The notes under the pieces: model-generated
Told to the model about the DNA's origin: nothing
Database searches by the model: none
The model's input: the letters and a program-made list of their open reading frames with translations, nothing else
Program-made: the position numbers and the translations under genes
Source of the DNA: Nonomuraea turkmeniaca
GTDB lineage: Bacteria; Actinomycetota; Actinomycetes; Streptosporangiales; Streptosporangiaceae
Reading direction: 5' to 3'
Assembly: GCF_005889735.1 (NCBI RefSeq)
Contig: NZ_VCKY01000001.1
Span: 79,657 to 143,656 of the forward strand
Length of the DNA stretch: 64,000 nt
Shown: one piece after another, positions 28,321-36,420 of the stretch
Layout: every line of letters starts with the position of its first letter
Position numbering within the stretch: the stretch's first letter is position 1

Positions 28321-29661
28321 ATGATCGCGCTGCCCGTCGTGCTCGTCGCCGTGTACATGACCACCCTCGACTTCTTCGTCGCCAACCTGGCCGTGCCGTC
28401 GATCCGGGCCGGTCTGGGCGCGGGCGACGCGGCCGTGCAGTTCGTGGTCGCCGGGTACGGGCTCGCCTACGCCGCCGGCCTGATCGTCTCCGGGCGACTC
28501 GGCGACCTTTACGGCCACCGTCGTGTGTTCGCGGCCGGGCTGGCCCTGTTCACGGCCGCGTCGGCGGCCTGCGGGCTCTCCCCCGACGCCGCGTCGCTGG
28601 TGCTGGCCAGGGTCGCGCAGGGTGTCGCGGCCGCGCTGCTCGCGCCGCAGGCGCTCACGTTGATCGGCGTGCTGTTCGAGGGCGCGGCCCTGGCCAGGGC
28701 GTTCGGCTGGTACGGCGCCGCCGTCGGCCTGGCGGGCGTGAGCGGTCAGGCGATCGGCGGGCTGCTGGTGGCGGCCGATCCCCTGGGGCTGGGCTGGCGG
28801 GCCTGCTTCCTGGTCAACGTGCCGATCGGGGTGGCGGCCCTGGCATTGATCGGCCGGGTGCTCCCCCGCACCCCGCGCTCCGGCGATCGGCGCGATCTCG
28901 ACCTGACCGGGGCGGCGCTGATCGCGGCCGGGCTCGTGGCCGTGGTGCTGCCGCTGGTCGAGGGGCGGGAGCAGGCGTGGACGTGGTGGTGCCTGGCGGC
29001 GGCGGCGCCGCTCTTGGCCGGCTTCGTCCGGAGGCAACGGCGGCTGGCGGCGTCCGGACGGGCGCCTCTGCTCGATCTGGCGGTGTTCGCGGAGAAGGGG
29101 TTCGCGGGCGGGCTGGTGGCGGTGGCGTTGTTGTTCGGTACGTCGGCGGGGTTGTCGTTCGTGCTGGCCCTGTACCTGCAGGACGGGCTCGGGCTGAGTG
29201 CACTGGCTGCCGGCGCCGTGTGCACCGCCTTGAACGCCGGCTTCTTCCTCACCTCGCTCCGGGCCGGTCGTGTGCCGGCGCCGTTCGCCGCGCTGATGGT
29301 GGTGGCGGGGCTGGCGCTGCTGGGATACGCGGTGATCCGAGCGGCAGGGCCGTACCAGGTGGCGAGCGCGTTATTCGTGACAGGGGGCGGGATGGGGCTG
29401 TTGATGTCGCCGCTGATCTCCTCTGTCCTGTCACGGGTACGGCGGGAGCGCGCCGGCGCCGCGGCCGGGGTGCTCGGGACCGTGCAGGAGGCAGGGGGAG
29501 TGCTCGGCGGCACGGTGACCGGGGCCGCGTTCTTCGGCGCGCTGGACGGCGGATGGGCGGCGGCGACGTTGGCGGGGCTCGCGGTGCTGGTGGCGGGGGC
29601 GCTCGGCGTGCTGGCCCACTGTCTCGTGCCGTCGAAGCCCGTGATTCACGTGAATCCGTGA
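28321..29661 (+). CDS. MFS transporter, EmrB/QacA-like
   Basis: A 446-residue membrane protein with 12 or more helices. The N-terminus ALPVVLVAVYMTTLDFFVAN has the D in helix 1 typical of drug:H+ antiporters. SGRLGDLYGHRRVF is the loop 2-3 motif A, and GWRACFLVNVPIGVAAL is the DHA2 signature. It probably exports a drug or metabolite. It is divergent from the ABC operon and ends 3 bp before the convergent MocR gene. Confidence 0.9.
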   Translation: MIALPVVLVAVYMTTLDFFVANLAVPSIRAGLGAGDAAVQFVVAGYGLAYAAGLIVSGRLGDLYGHRRVFAAGLALFTAASAACGLSPDAASLVLARVAQGVAAALLAPQALTLIGVLFEGAALARAFGWYGAAVGLAGVSGQAIGGLLVAADPLGLGWRACFLVNVPIGVAALALIGRVLPRTPRSGDRRDLDLTGAALIAAGLVAVVLPLVEGREQAWTWWCLAAAAPLLAGFVRRQRRLAASGRAPLLDLAVFAEKGFAGGLVAVALLFGTSAGLSFVLALYLQDGLGLSALAAGAVCTALNAGFFLTSLRAGRVPAPFAALMVVAGLALLGYAVIRAAGPYQVASALFVTGGGMGLLMSPLISSVLSRVRRERAGAAAGVLGTVQEAGGVLGGTVTGAAFFGALDGGWAAATLAGLAVLVAGALGVLAHCLVPSKPVIHVNP

Positions 29662-29664
29662 TGC

Positions 29665-30993
29665 TCAGCCGTACCGGCCGCGTGCCGGCGGATGCACGGT
29701 GGCGGCGAGTTCGTCGGCCAGCGACGGGATGTCCTCCGGCCGCAGCGGGGAGACCGTGAGGCGGAGCGCGGGCGGCGTGGCGAGGCGGTTGCGCGCGCCC
29801 GGCGCGGCGGCCCAGCCGCGGGCCAGCAGGTGGCTGATCGCGGCGGCCTCGTCAGGGACCGGCACCCACACGTTGAGCCCGGTACGGCCGTGCGCCGGGA
29901 CGCCACGGGCGGCCAGCGCCGCGACCAGCCCGTCCCGGCGCTCGGCGTACGAGGCCGCCACCGCGGCGGTGTCCACCGCTCCCGTCCGCCACAGGTGGGC
30001 CACGGCCCGCTGGAGCAGGTGGCTGACCCAGCCGGCGGCCAGCCGCTGCCGCCCGCGCAGTCGGTCCAGCGTGACCGGATCGCCGGTGATCAGCGCGAGC
30101 CGCAGGTCGGGGCCGAAGGCTTTGGCCGTGGAGCGGACGAGTATCCAGCGGCTCGTGGCGCCGGCCAGCGGATGCAGGGGCACGTCCACGAAGCCGTCAC
30201 CGTGGTCGTCCTCGACGAGCAGCACTTCCGGATGTGGAGCCAGCTCGGCGCGAAGGGCGGCGGCGCGTTCGGCGGTGACGGCGGCGCCGGTCGGGTTCTG
30301 CGCGCGGGCGGTGATCACCACGGCTCGCGCCCCGGCTCGCAGCGCCTTGCCGAGCTCGTCGGGCAGCGGGCCGTCGTCGTCGAGCCGCATCGGCACGGGA
30401 CGCAGGCCGAGCGCGGCGACCAGGTCGAGCAGTGCTGCCCAGCCCGGGTCCTCCACCGCGACCGCGTCGCCGGGACGCAGGTAGGCGTTGAGCACGCGCT
30501 CGACCGCGTCAAGGGTGCCCGAGCTGATCGCCAGCGGCGCGGCCGGCACACCGTCGCCGCGCAGGCGGGCTCCGGCGAGGGCGAGGAGTTCTTCGTCGTC
30601 ACCCATGCCGTACATGGCGGGCCGCTCCTGGTGCGCATGGGCGGCGGCGGCGAGCGCTTCGTGCAGGGGCGGCAGCAGCACGGGGTCGGGGTTGCCCTTG
30701 GACAGGTCGCGGACCCCCGGCGGCGCCTCGATGCGGATGTCCTCGCGGGCCGTGCTTGCGGGCCTGGGCCGGACCCTGGTGCCGCGCCGCCCGGCGGTCT
30801 CCACGATGCCGCGCTCCCGCAGCAGCCGGTACGCGGCCGCCGCCGTGTTGGGGCTGACCCGGGCCAGCGCGGCCATCTCGCGGACCGGGGGGAGCAGCGC
30901 CCCCGGCGCCAGGCGTCCTTCCGACACGGCGGCCTCGACGCCGGCCGCAATCTCGCTGGCCGTTCCGCCGATGGTCCTATATGTTTCTAGCAC
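29665..30993 (-). CDS. MocR-type regulator (GntR helix-turn-helix fused to aminotransferase)
   Basis: A 442-residue protein from GTG 30993. The GntR winged helix covers residues 1-75 (ALLPPVREMAALARVSPNTA, then AYRLLRERGIVETAGRRGTR). A type I aminotransferase fold follows, with the PLP-binding Lys in ILVRSTAKAFGPD and AQNPTGAAVT as the substrate/cofactor loop. MocR proteins sense PLP or amino compounds and usually regulate a divergent gene. Here that is the PaiB-like gene 37 bp away, so the pair probably shares an operator at about 30994-31030, an AT-rich patch. Confidence 0.9.
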   Translation of the reverse strand: MLETYRTIGGTASEIAAGVEAAVSEGRLAPGALLPPVREMAALARVSPNTAAAAYRLLRERGIVETAGRRGTRVRPRPASTAREDIRIEAPPGVRDLSKGNPDPVLLPPLHEALAAAAHAHQERPAMYGMGDDEELLALAGARLRGDGVPAAPLAISSGTLDAVERVLNAYLRPGDAVAVEDPGWAALLDLVAALGLRPVPMRLDDDGPLPDELGKALRAGARAVVITARAQNPTGAAVTAERAAALRAELAPHPEVLLVEDDHGDGFVDVPLHPLAGATSRWILVRSTAKAFGPDLRLALITGDPVTLDRLRGRQRLAAGWVSHLLQRAVAHLWRTGAVDTAAVAASYAERRDGLVAALAARGVPAHGRTGLNVWVPVPDEAAAISHLLARGWAAAPGARNRLATPPALRLTVSPLRPEDIPSLADELAATVHPPARGRYG

Positions 30994-31030
30994 AAAAACG
31001 ATTATGTACTAATACATAAGGAAGGTTCCA

Positions 31031-31717
31031 GTGCTCATTCATCCATGGGACGCCGCCCGCGACGCGAACGAGTGGCGGACCTGGCTGCGTACCCGCGACT
31101 TCGGGCAGGTGGCGGCGAACGGCGTGAACGGCGGGCCGCCGGTGGTGGTGCCGACGCATTTCCTGTTCGACGGCGGCAGCGAGGTCGTGCTCCACCTGGC
31201 CAGGCCGAACCCGATCTGGGCCGCGCTGGAGGCGAACCCGACGGTGGTGGTGAGCGTGCACGACGACTACGCCTACGTCCCCTCCATGTGGCGCTCGGAC
31301 TCCCCCGAGAACGGCGTGCCGACCAGCTATTACGCCTCGGTTCAGCTCACGTGCGCGGCCCGGATCGTGGACGACAAGGCGGGCAAGGCGGAGATCCTGC
31401 GCCGCCAGCTCGCCCATCACCAGCCTGATGGCGGGCACGGGGTGGTGTCCGTCGACGAGGGGCCGTACCGGAAGATGTTGTCGGCGATCCGCGGGCTGCG
31501 GCTGGAGGTCGTGGGAGTGCGGGCCAAGTTCAAGTACGACGATCACCGGCCGGTCGAGTTCCGGGAGCGGATCTCGAAAGAGCTGGCCGAGCGGGATCTG
31601 CCGGGGGATGCGGGAGCGCGGGAGCAGCAGCTCAGGCGGATCCGTACACCGTGCTCGGGAGCCGGCCTTGGCCCTGCTGCTCCTGCGCGAGAACCCACAG
31701 TCCACACCTGTGGATAA
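31031..31717 (+). CDS. PaiB-like FMN-binding regulatory/split-barrel protein
   Basis: A 228-residue protein starting GTG 31031 after AAGGAAGG. MLIHPWDAARDANEW and VVVPTHFLFDG are the N-terminus of the FMN-binding negative transcriptional regulator (PaiB/PF04299) family. ARPNPIWAAL, DDYAYVPSMW and QLAHHQPDG are other conserved spots. Family members bind FMN in a split barrel, and several are pyridoxamine/FMN-linked detoxification proteins. The last roughly 25 residues (TPCSGAGLGPAAPAREP) run past the normal end, and the stop sits inside a DnaA-box-like sequence. Divergent partner of MocR. Confidence 0.88.
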   Translation: MLIHPWDAARDANEWRTWLRTRDFGQVAANGVNGGPPVVVPTHFLFDGGSEVVLHLARPNPIWAALEANPTVVVSVHDDYAYVPSMWRSDSPENGVPTSYYASVQLTCAARIVDDKAGKAEILRRQLAHHQPDGGHGVVSVDEGPYRKMLSAIRGLRLEVVGVRAKFKYDDHRPVEFRERISKELAERDLPGDAGAREQQLRRIRTPCSGAGLGPAAPAREPTVHTCG

Positions 31718-31737
31718 CCCGCAATCGCTGTGGATAA
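31709..31737. promoter_or_regulatory. pair of perfect DnaA-box sequences
   Basis: TGTGGATAA, the complement of the E. coli DnaA box TTATCCACA, occurs at 31709-31717 and again at 31729-31737, exactly 20 bp apart in the same direction. A third near-match, TGTGGATGA, is at 31911-31919. No dnaA, dnaN or gyr genes are nearby, so this is not the chromosomal origin. It may be a DnaA-titrating or regulatory site. Confidence 0.45.
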
Positions 31738-32103
31738 AGCCCGGACCAGCTGCCTCGCACACAGCGTCACCGGGACACCGGTCACCATCCACCACGAAGC
31801 GCACAACCCCACCCCCACCGGGCCTCTCAGCATGCCAGGGGCACCGCTGAAGAGCCCTCTCCGGGAGGCTGACCCGTCGCCCAACTGAACGAGGGCTGCT
31901 ATGCACAACCTGTGGATGACCGGGGCGGGCCGCTCAACTTTTCCAGCTTCAGACCCGCCAGGTTCCCCGCCCCGCCAGAAGCACGGCGACCAGAACGACA
32001 AGGCCAGTCAATGCCAAGGGCGCTCGCACCAGATGCCTCCACCCAATGATCGAATACCAAGGAGCAGGACACTACAGTTCCAGCCTTCTCAAGAGGTAGC
32101 CAG
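31718..32103. other. 386-bp gene-free region with DnaA-box-like sites
   Basis: The region carries the second DnaA box and the third near-match (31911-31919). No frame looks like a gene. It lies upstream of the acetyltransferase gene at 32104 and contains its promoter. Confidence 0.4.
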
Positions 32104-32586
32104 ATGCCCCGAACTGCCACCATCGAGACCCCAGTCCTCACCCTCCTCCCGCTGCGTGCCGAGCACGCCGACGAGATGGCCGTCGTCCTGTCCGACCCCC
32201 GCCTGCACACGTTCACCGGCGGCGCCCCACTCACCGCGCAAGAACTCCGCGCTCGCTACGAGCGACTGCTCGCCGGACCGCCCAGTTGGTGCAACTGGGT
32301 GATCTGGTCGCGCGAGGAAAACCGTCTGGTCGGCTATGTACAGGCCACCATCGACGACGAGACGGCCGAAATCGCCTGGGTGATCGGAACGCCATGGCAG
32401 GGCCGCGGCCTGGCCACCGCATCGGCCAAAGCCCTGGTCGCCTGGCTCATCAAGCAAGGGATCGGCACGATCATCGCGCACATCCACCCCGACCACGGGG
32501 CCTCCGCCGCCGTCGCCGCCTCAGCGGGCCTGCACCCGACCGATCAATCGCACGACGGCGAGATCCGCTGGGAACGAACGGCCTGA
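32104..32586 (+). CDS. GNAT-family N-acetyltransferase
   Basis: A 160-residue RimJ-like acetyltransferase from ATG 32104. VLTLLPLRAEHADEMAVVLS opens the fold. VGYVQATIDDETAEIAWVIG gives strands 3-4. The acetyl-CoA loop is WQGRGLATASAKAL, and HPDHGASAAVAASAGL is the terminal substrate-facing region. It resembles enzymes that acetylate small molecules or protein N-termini. Convergent with the next acetyltransferase, ending 9 bp before its stop. Confidence 0.88.
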   Translation: MPRTATIETPVLTLLPLRAEHADEMAVVLSDPRLHTFTGGAPLTAQELRARYERLLAGPPSWCNWVIWSREENRLVGYVQATIDDETAEIAWVIGTPWQGRGLATASAKALVAWLIKQGIGTIIAHIHPDHGASAAVAASAGLHPTDQSHDGEIRWERTA

Positions 32587-32595
32587 AGAATCACA

Positions 32596-33225
32596 TCACA
32601 GAGAAGTCTGGACAAGGAGTGCTTCCGCCCCGATCGGCACGTAGCCGGCCGCAAGGAAGGCCCTGACGCTCGCCGCGTTGCCTGGGGCGATCTGAGCCCA
32701 CAGGGGATGCCCGGTGAGGTGCCTCGCCGCGCGGGCCAGGGCCCGGCCCAGGCCGCGTCCCCGATCGGCCGGGTCGACCTCGATCGCGACCTCCCACCGA
32801 CCGGCAACGCCACGCCCGATGATCAGCACTCCTCCCGCGCAGGTCCAGACACATACGTCGTCGCGATACCGGCGTGCGCGCTCGACCCGGGGATGCGCCT
32901 CGTCCATGACCTCGGCCAGGTCGATCGGCGGACGGCCGGCGCAGGGGCTGCCCAAGGCCAGCATGTCGATGTTGTTGACCCTGCGCTCCATGCGTACTTC
33001 CAACTGCCCGAGGAACGGCGGGTTGAGAGGCGCCGAAAGATCCCCTTCGGGAAGCCGGGACCTGATCCACCCGTGGTCGAGGTCGGCGAAGACGACATTG
33101 TGCGCGGTAAAGGCGATCACTCCCGCGTCACGTCGGGATGGCTGCGGGACGATCGTCGGCCCTGCTCCCGGCTGGGGCAGGCGCCCCTGACCCGCCGCGG
33201 CGAGGATGTCGTGCAAAGTGATCAT
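32596..33225 (-). CDS. GNAT-domain protein
   Basis: A 209-residue protein from ATG 33225. The N-terminal part (about 30-130) is not typical GNAT but includes GVIAFTAHNVVFADLDHGWI and ALGSPCAGRPPI. Residues 130-205 carry the GNAT core: VAIEVDPADRGRGLGRALAR (acetyl-CoA loop R-G-x-G-L-G) and APGNAASVRAFLAAGYVPIG. It is an uncharacterised acetyltransferase family seen in actinomycetes. Substrate unknown. Confidence 0.82.
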   Translation of the reverse strand: MITLHDILAAAGQGRLPQPGAGPTIVPQPSRRDAGVIAFTAHNVVFADLDHGWIRSRLPEGDLSAPLNPPFLGQLEVRMERRVNNIDMLALGSPCAGRPPIDLAEVMDEAHPRVERARRYRDDVCVWTCAGGVLIIGRGVAGRWEVAIEVDPADRGRGLGRALARAARHLTGHPLWAQIAPGNAASVRAFLAAGYVPIGAEALLVQTSL

Positions 33226-33437
33226 CCACCGACCGTATGACCAGTCAGCTCCATCAACCAGCTACAGTCCCCCGCACCGTGACCTTGGCTGTTCGGACTG
33301 CTTCTCTCTCGTCAAGGCCTGGGGCGTACATACGCATGGAGCGCGCGCGGCGGCAGCCGACCGGACAGCGCGGCGATCCCCCGGCCAGGCCCGCTGCGAG
33401 AGCGGGCCATGCCACCGGGCCGGAGAAATCGACCGAC

Positions 33438-33827
33438 TCAGTAGATGCGGTACTTCTTGCCGCAGTTGTCGAACTTGCCGGCCCAGCAGGTGAAGGTGTA
33501 GATCTTCTTGATCCCGTGGCCCTTCCAGCCGCTGGTGACCTTGCCGTCCCAGGAGTGGTTGAAGCGGTGCCAGGAGCCGTTCTTGTAGTACTCGAACCAC
33601 ACCCAGCCCTTCTTCCCGCCGACCTTGTCGACGCCGTACCACTTCACGTGGACGCCGCCGCCGTGCTCGGCGGTCTTGCCGAAGGTGTAGGCCTTGTGGT
33701 CGCTGGAGAAGAACTTGCCCCAGCTGATGGTGCCGGTGCTGGTGGCGGCCTGGGCGGCCGGGGTCAGCGCGAGCGCGGTGACGGCCATGGAGCCGGCGAG
33801 GGTGACGGCGGCGAGGGTCTTACGCAT
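33438..33827 (-). CDS. small secreted protein
   Basis: A 129-residue protein from ATG 33827. A signal peptide (LAAVTLAGSMAVTALALTPA) ends AQAAT. The mature part is about 100 residues, basic, rich in Trp, Tyr, Gly and Lys (WYGVDKVGGKKGWVWFEYY), with two cysteines near the end (FTCWAGKFDNCGKK) likely to pair. I recognise no family. It resembles the small secreted proteins at 22494 and 51462 in size and style. The 212 bp to the acetyltransferase and 292 bp toward the reductase (33828-34119) hold no other gene. Confidence 0.72.
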   Translation of the reverse strand: MRKTLAAVTLAGSMAVTALALTPAAQAATSTGTISWGKFFSSDHKAYTFGKTAEHGGGVHVKWYGVDKVGGKKGWVWFEYYKNGSWHRFNHSWDGKVTSGWKGHGIKKIYTFTCWAGKFDNCGKKYRIY

Positions 33828-34119
33828 GGTGGGTTACTCCCCGTTCGGTGTGTGCCGGTCGGTCCGGCAGCAGGGACATTACGGAGATCCCGGGCGACTC
33901 TCTGTGCAGGAGTCCACACATCGGAGGTGATCAGTGCCACACATCCGGCACGGGCCGCCAGACGATGGGTGCGGAGGCACACGTTGATCGCCACCTGGGC
34001 CGGGCGCGGTCAGCGGGGGCCGGTTCCCGGCCCGGTGAGTGCGGCCGTGCCCTCGGCGGTCGCGAGAACACCGAGCCGGCTCTCCTCGAGCAGCATGCCC
34101 GGGTCAACGGGCGGGCCGG

Positions 34120-35022
34120 TCATATCCGCACCTCTACCGGCTTACGGAACTGCTCGATCATCGCCGCATAGCCGTTGCCACCGTGCCCGTCGGCCACGGC
34201 CCGATCCGCCAGCGCCTTGATGAACTTCGGCAGCTCCGCGTTGACACCGAGGAACTCACTCTCGTGGATGAGGTGCTCCATCGACGCCAGGTGCGTGTCG
34301 ATGGTGGCATCGAGCGCCGGGTACGCGCCGTCGTCGACCTGCTGCGCGTAGCCGGACACCCAGTCGGCCACGGTCCCGATCCCCGCTTTCGCGATCGGCG
34401 CGAACGCCGCGGCGTCCACACCCGCCGCGCCGAGCAGGGCGGCACCCTGCAGGAAGCCGTTCAGAATGTTCCACATCAGGCTCAGCACCGCCACGTCGTA
34501 CAGCGACGACAGGCCGTGATCACCGCCAAGGTACGTCGTGCCCGCGCCAAGGCTCCTCAGCACCGGCTCGTGCAGGTCGAAGGCCTCCTGCGGCCCGCTG
34601 TAGAGAATGACGGCGTCCGCCGTGCCGATGGCCTGCGGGATGGCCATGATCGCGCCGTCGAGGTAGGAGCCGCCCCGCCGCGCCGCCCACGCGGCGGTCT
34701 CACCGGCCACCTCCGACGTGCCCGAGGTCAGGTTCACGAGGACTCGGCCGTGGAGGACCTCGTCCAGCGGATCGAGGAGCTCGTGCACAGCGTCGTAGCC
34801 CGAGACGCAGACGACCACGAGCGGGCTGGCCGCGACGGCCTCGCCGACCGAGTCGGCGAGCTTCGCACCCTGGGCGACAAGGTGCTCAGCCTTCGCCGCC
34901 GTGCGGTTCCACACGGTGGTGGGGTGCCCGTCACGCAGGAACGCCCCGGCCAGCGCCTGTCCCATCAGACCCAGGCCGATGACCGTCACAGGGGTGTGGC
35001 CGGCGTCGCGATTCTGCATCAT
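34120..35022 (-). CDS. imine-reductase-like NAD(P)-dependent beta-hydroxyacid dehydrogenase family enzyme
   Basis: About 300 residues from ATG 35022 (GGGGAG upstream). The Rossmann motif VTVIGLGLMGQALAGAFL is at residues 11-28, followed by TTVWNRTAAKAEHL. The helical C-terminal domain (DHGLSSLYDVAVLSLMWNIL then GFLQGAALL) is that of imine reductases/reductive aminases rather than classical 6-phosphogluconate enzymes. It should reduce a cyclic imine or carbonyl with NADPH. It is divergent from the phosphonate genes and could belong to the cluster or only border it. A MerR-like promoter lies upstream. Confidence 0.88.
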   Translation of the reverse strand: MMQNRDAGHTPVTVIGLGLMGQALAGAFLRDGHPTTVWNRTAAKAEHLVAQGAKLADSVGEAVAASPLVVVCVSGYDAVHELLDPLDEVLHGRVLVNLTSGTSEVAGETAAWAARRGGSYLDGAIMAIPQAIGTADAVILYSGPQEAFDLHEPVLRSLGAGTTYLGGDHGLSSLYDVAVLSLMWNILNGFLQGAALLGAAGVDAAAFAPIAKAGIGTVADWVSGYAQQVDDGAYPALDATIDTHLASMEHLIHESEFLGVNAELPKFIKALADRAVADGHGGNGYAAMIEQFRKPVEVRI

Positions 35023-35060
35023 GTGCTCCCCCTTAGATGGGTTGGAGGTCATGGAAGAAT

Positions 35061-35090
35061 CCTCAACGTTCACACCGATATGAAGGTCAA
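35061..35090 (-). promoter_or_regulatory. MerR-type operator/promoter for the imine reductase gene
   Basis: On the minus strand TTGACC (35090-35085) is followed after a long 19-bp spacer by TGAGGA (35065-35060). Within the spacer is an imperfect inverted repeat CTTCA-N8-TGAACG. Long spacers with symmetry between the boxes are the mark of MerR-family promoters. No MerR gene is in the window. The start codon lies about 40 bp downstream. The remainder of 35091-35347 is a gene-free promoter region shared with the divergent phosphonate genes. Confidence 0.35.
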
Positions 35091-35347
35091 GGGGGCCGCG
35101 AGCGATCGCGTACCTGCTGCCCTGCGCCACCGAACGGCGCGTGTCCTGGCACTACCGGGGATGCGACTCCCCCACGCTGAAGCCGGCGCCGGCATGATCA
35201 CGCGGTCACGACAGCCGCACCGCCGGCCCGATGTGCCGCCGTTCCGCAGGCACGTCCGCGCTTGATGTGCTCGACGGCGCGGGTGATCCTAAGGAGGAAC
35301 CCAAGGCGTGGGCATCTCCGCCTGCATCGTCGAGAATGAGGTGCCGA

Positions 35348-35833
35348 ATGGTGGCAGCGAGACTGGTCCACGCACTCGCCGATCGCGGATATACCGAATT
35401 CACCGGCGTACCATGCTCGATGCTGAAAGGAATATTCGAGGTCCTGGAGAACTCCGCGCTCGACGGGCGGGTTCGCTACTTCCCAGCACCGCGGGAGGAC
35501 ACAGCGCTCGGAGTGGCGTCGGGATTGACGGTGGCGGGGCGCGGGTCCGTGGTGCTCATGCAGAATTCCGGGCTGGGTTACGGGTTGAATGTCTTGACGT
35601 CGTTCAATCTCATCTACGGAGTGCACCTGCCACTGGTCGTGAGCTGGCGCGGATTCGACGAGAACGACGCGGTCGAGCACGAGGTGATCGGCAGGGAACT
35701 CGTCACCTTACTGAATGTCCTCGGGCTGCCATGGACCATTCTTGATTGTTCGGAAGTTCAGCTGTCAGTCGACAGATGGCTGGGACACCTGGACGAACAC
35801 ACCTCTGTGCTCATCGTGCGGGACGAGGTCTAG
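35348..35833 (+). CDS. ppd: phosphonopyruvate decarboxylase, N-terminal (PYR) half
   Basis: A 161-residue protein from ATG 35348, with GAGG six bases upstream. It matches the first half of ThDP-dependent phosphonopyruvate/sulfopyruvate decarboxylases: LADRGYTEFTGVPCSMLKGI at the start and REDTALGVASGLTVAGRGSV with the Glu that activates ThDP. MQNSGLGYGLNVLTSFNLIY and LPLVVSWRGFDENDAVEHE are further conserved blocks. Together with the next gene it would turn 3-phosphonopyruvate into phosphonoacetaldehyde. This step drives the unfavourable PEP mutase reaction. The PYR and PP halves are usually fused in phosphonate clusters; here they are separate genes 2 bp apart. Confidence 0.9.
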   Translation: MVAARLVHALADRGYTEFTGVPCSMLKGIFEVLENSALDGRVRYFPAPREDTALGVASGLTVAGRGSVVLMQNSGLGYGLNVLTSFNLIYGVHLPLVVSWRGFDENDAVEHEVIGRELVTLLNVLGLPWTILDCSEVQLSVDRWLGHLDEHTSVLIVRDEV

Positions 35834-35835
35834 CC

Positions 35836-36420
35836 GTGCTCGAGATCCGCAAAGCGATCGAACTCGTCCTCGACCGGTTTCCGGCGGCACTGTACGTCTC
35901 CACCTGCGGGTTCATCACACGCGACCTGTTCGGTCTCTCGGATCGACCGGCGAACTTCTACATGGTGGGCTCGATGGGGATGGCCGCTCCGCTGGCACTG
36001 GGCGTGGCTCTGGCCAGACCTGAACGTAAGGTCGTGATCCTGGACGGAGACGGCTCGCTGGCCATGAATCTCGGCTGTCTGCCCATGATAGGTGAGCTCG
36101 CTCCGGACATTGTGCATGTCGTTCTGGACAATTCGCTGCACGAAAGCACGGGGGGCCAGCAGACGGTTCGACCGCACGACATCTCGGCGACAGCCGTCGG
36201 ATGCGGATACGCACGTGCGCATGTTGTCGATTCCGAAGAAAGCTTCCACAACCTGGAATTACACGGCACTCCGGCCCTTGTCCATTTCCGGTGCCTGCCG
36301 CGAAGCCACAAGCCAGGGCCCCGGGTCACCCACTCTCCACAGGAGATCGTGGCCAGATTCAGGTCGGAGATCGGAGTGTTTTTTGACCGTGAGCCTACGC
36401 ACCGCGCTACGCAGCGGTAA
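35836..36420 (+). CDS. ppd: phosphonopyruvate decarboxylase, C-terminal (ThDP-binding) half
   Basis: A 194-residue protein from GTG 35836 with GAGG seven bases upstream. It carries the ThDP/Mg motif GDG (VVILDGDGSLAMNLG) and LDN (VHVVLDNSLHESTGGQQT), and the GSMGMAAPLALGVALARPER block of the decarboxylase family. CGFITRDLFGL is the usual start of this half. It must pair with the 35348 product, since active sites form at the PYR/PP interface. Its last 38 bp overlap the pepM start, so the three genes are coupled. Confidence 0.9.
   Translation: MLEIRKAIELVLDRFPAALYVSTCGFITRDLFGLSDRPANFYMVGSMGMAAPLALGVALARPERKVVILDGDGSLAMNLGCLPMIGELAPDIVHVVLDNSLHESTGGQQTVRPHDISATAVGCGYARAHVVDSEESFHNLELHGTPALVHFRCLPRSHKPGPRVTHSPQEIVARFRSEIGVFFDREPTHRATQR

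Noticed and set aside
28141..29037. Upstream extension of the ABC ATPase frame, antisense to the MFS gene
   Set aside because: The ATPase starts properly at ATG 28140; the extension is Arg/Gln-rich and overlaps a real gene.
31031..31717. Frameshift in the PaiB-like gene explaining its long tail
   Set aside because: The family motifs are intact up to the usual end; a tail of about 25 residues with a clean stop does not require a frameshift, though I cannot exclude one.
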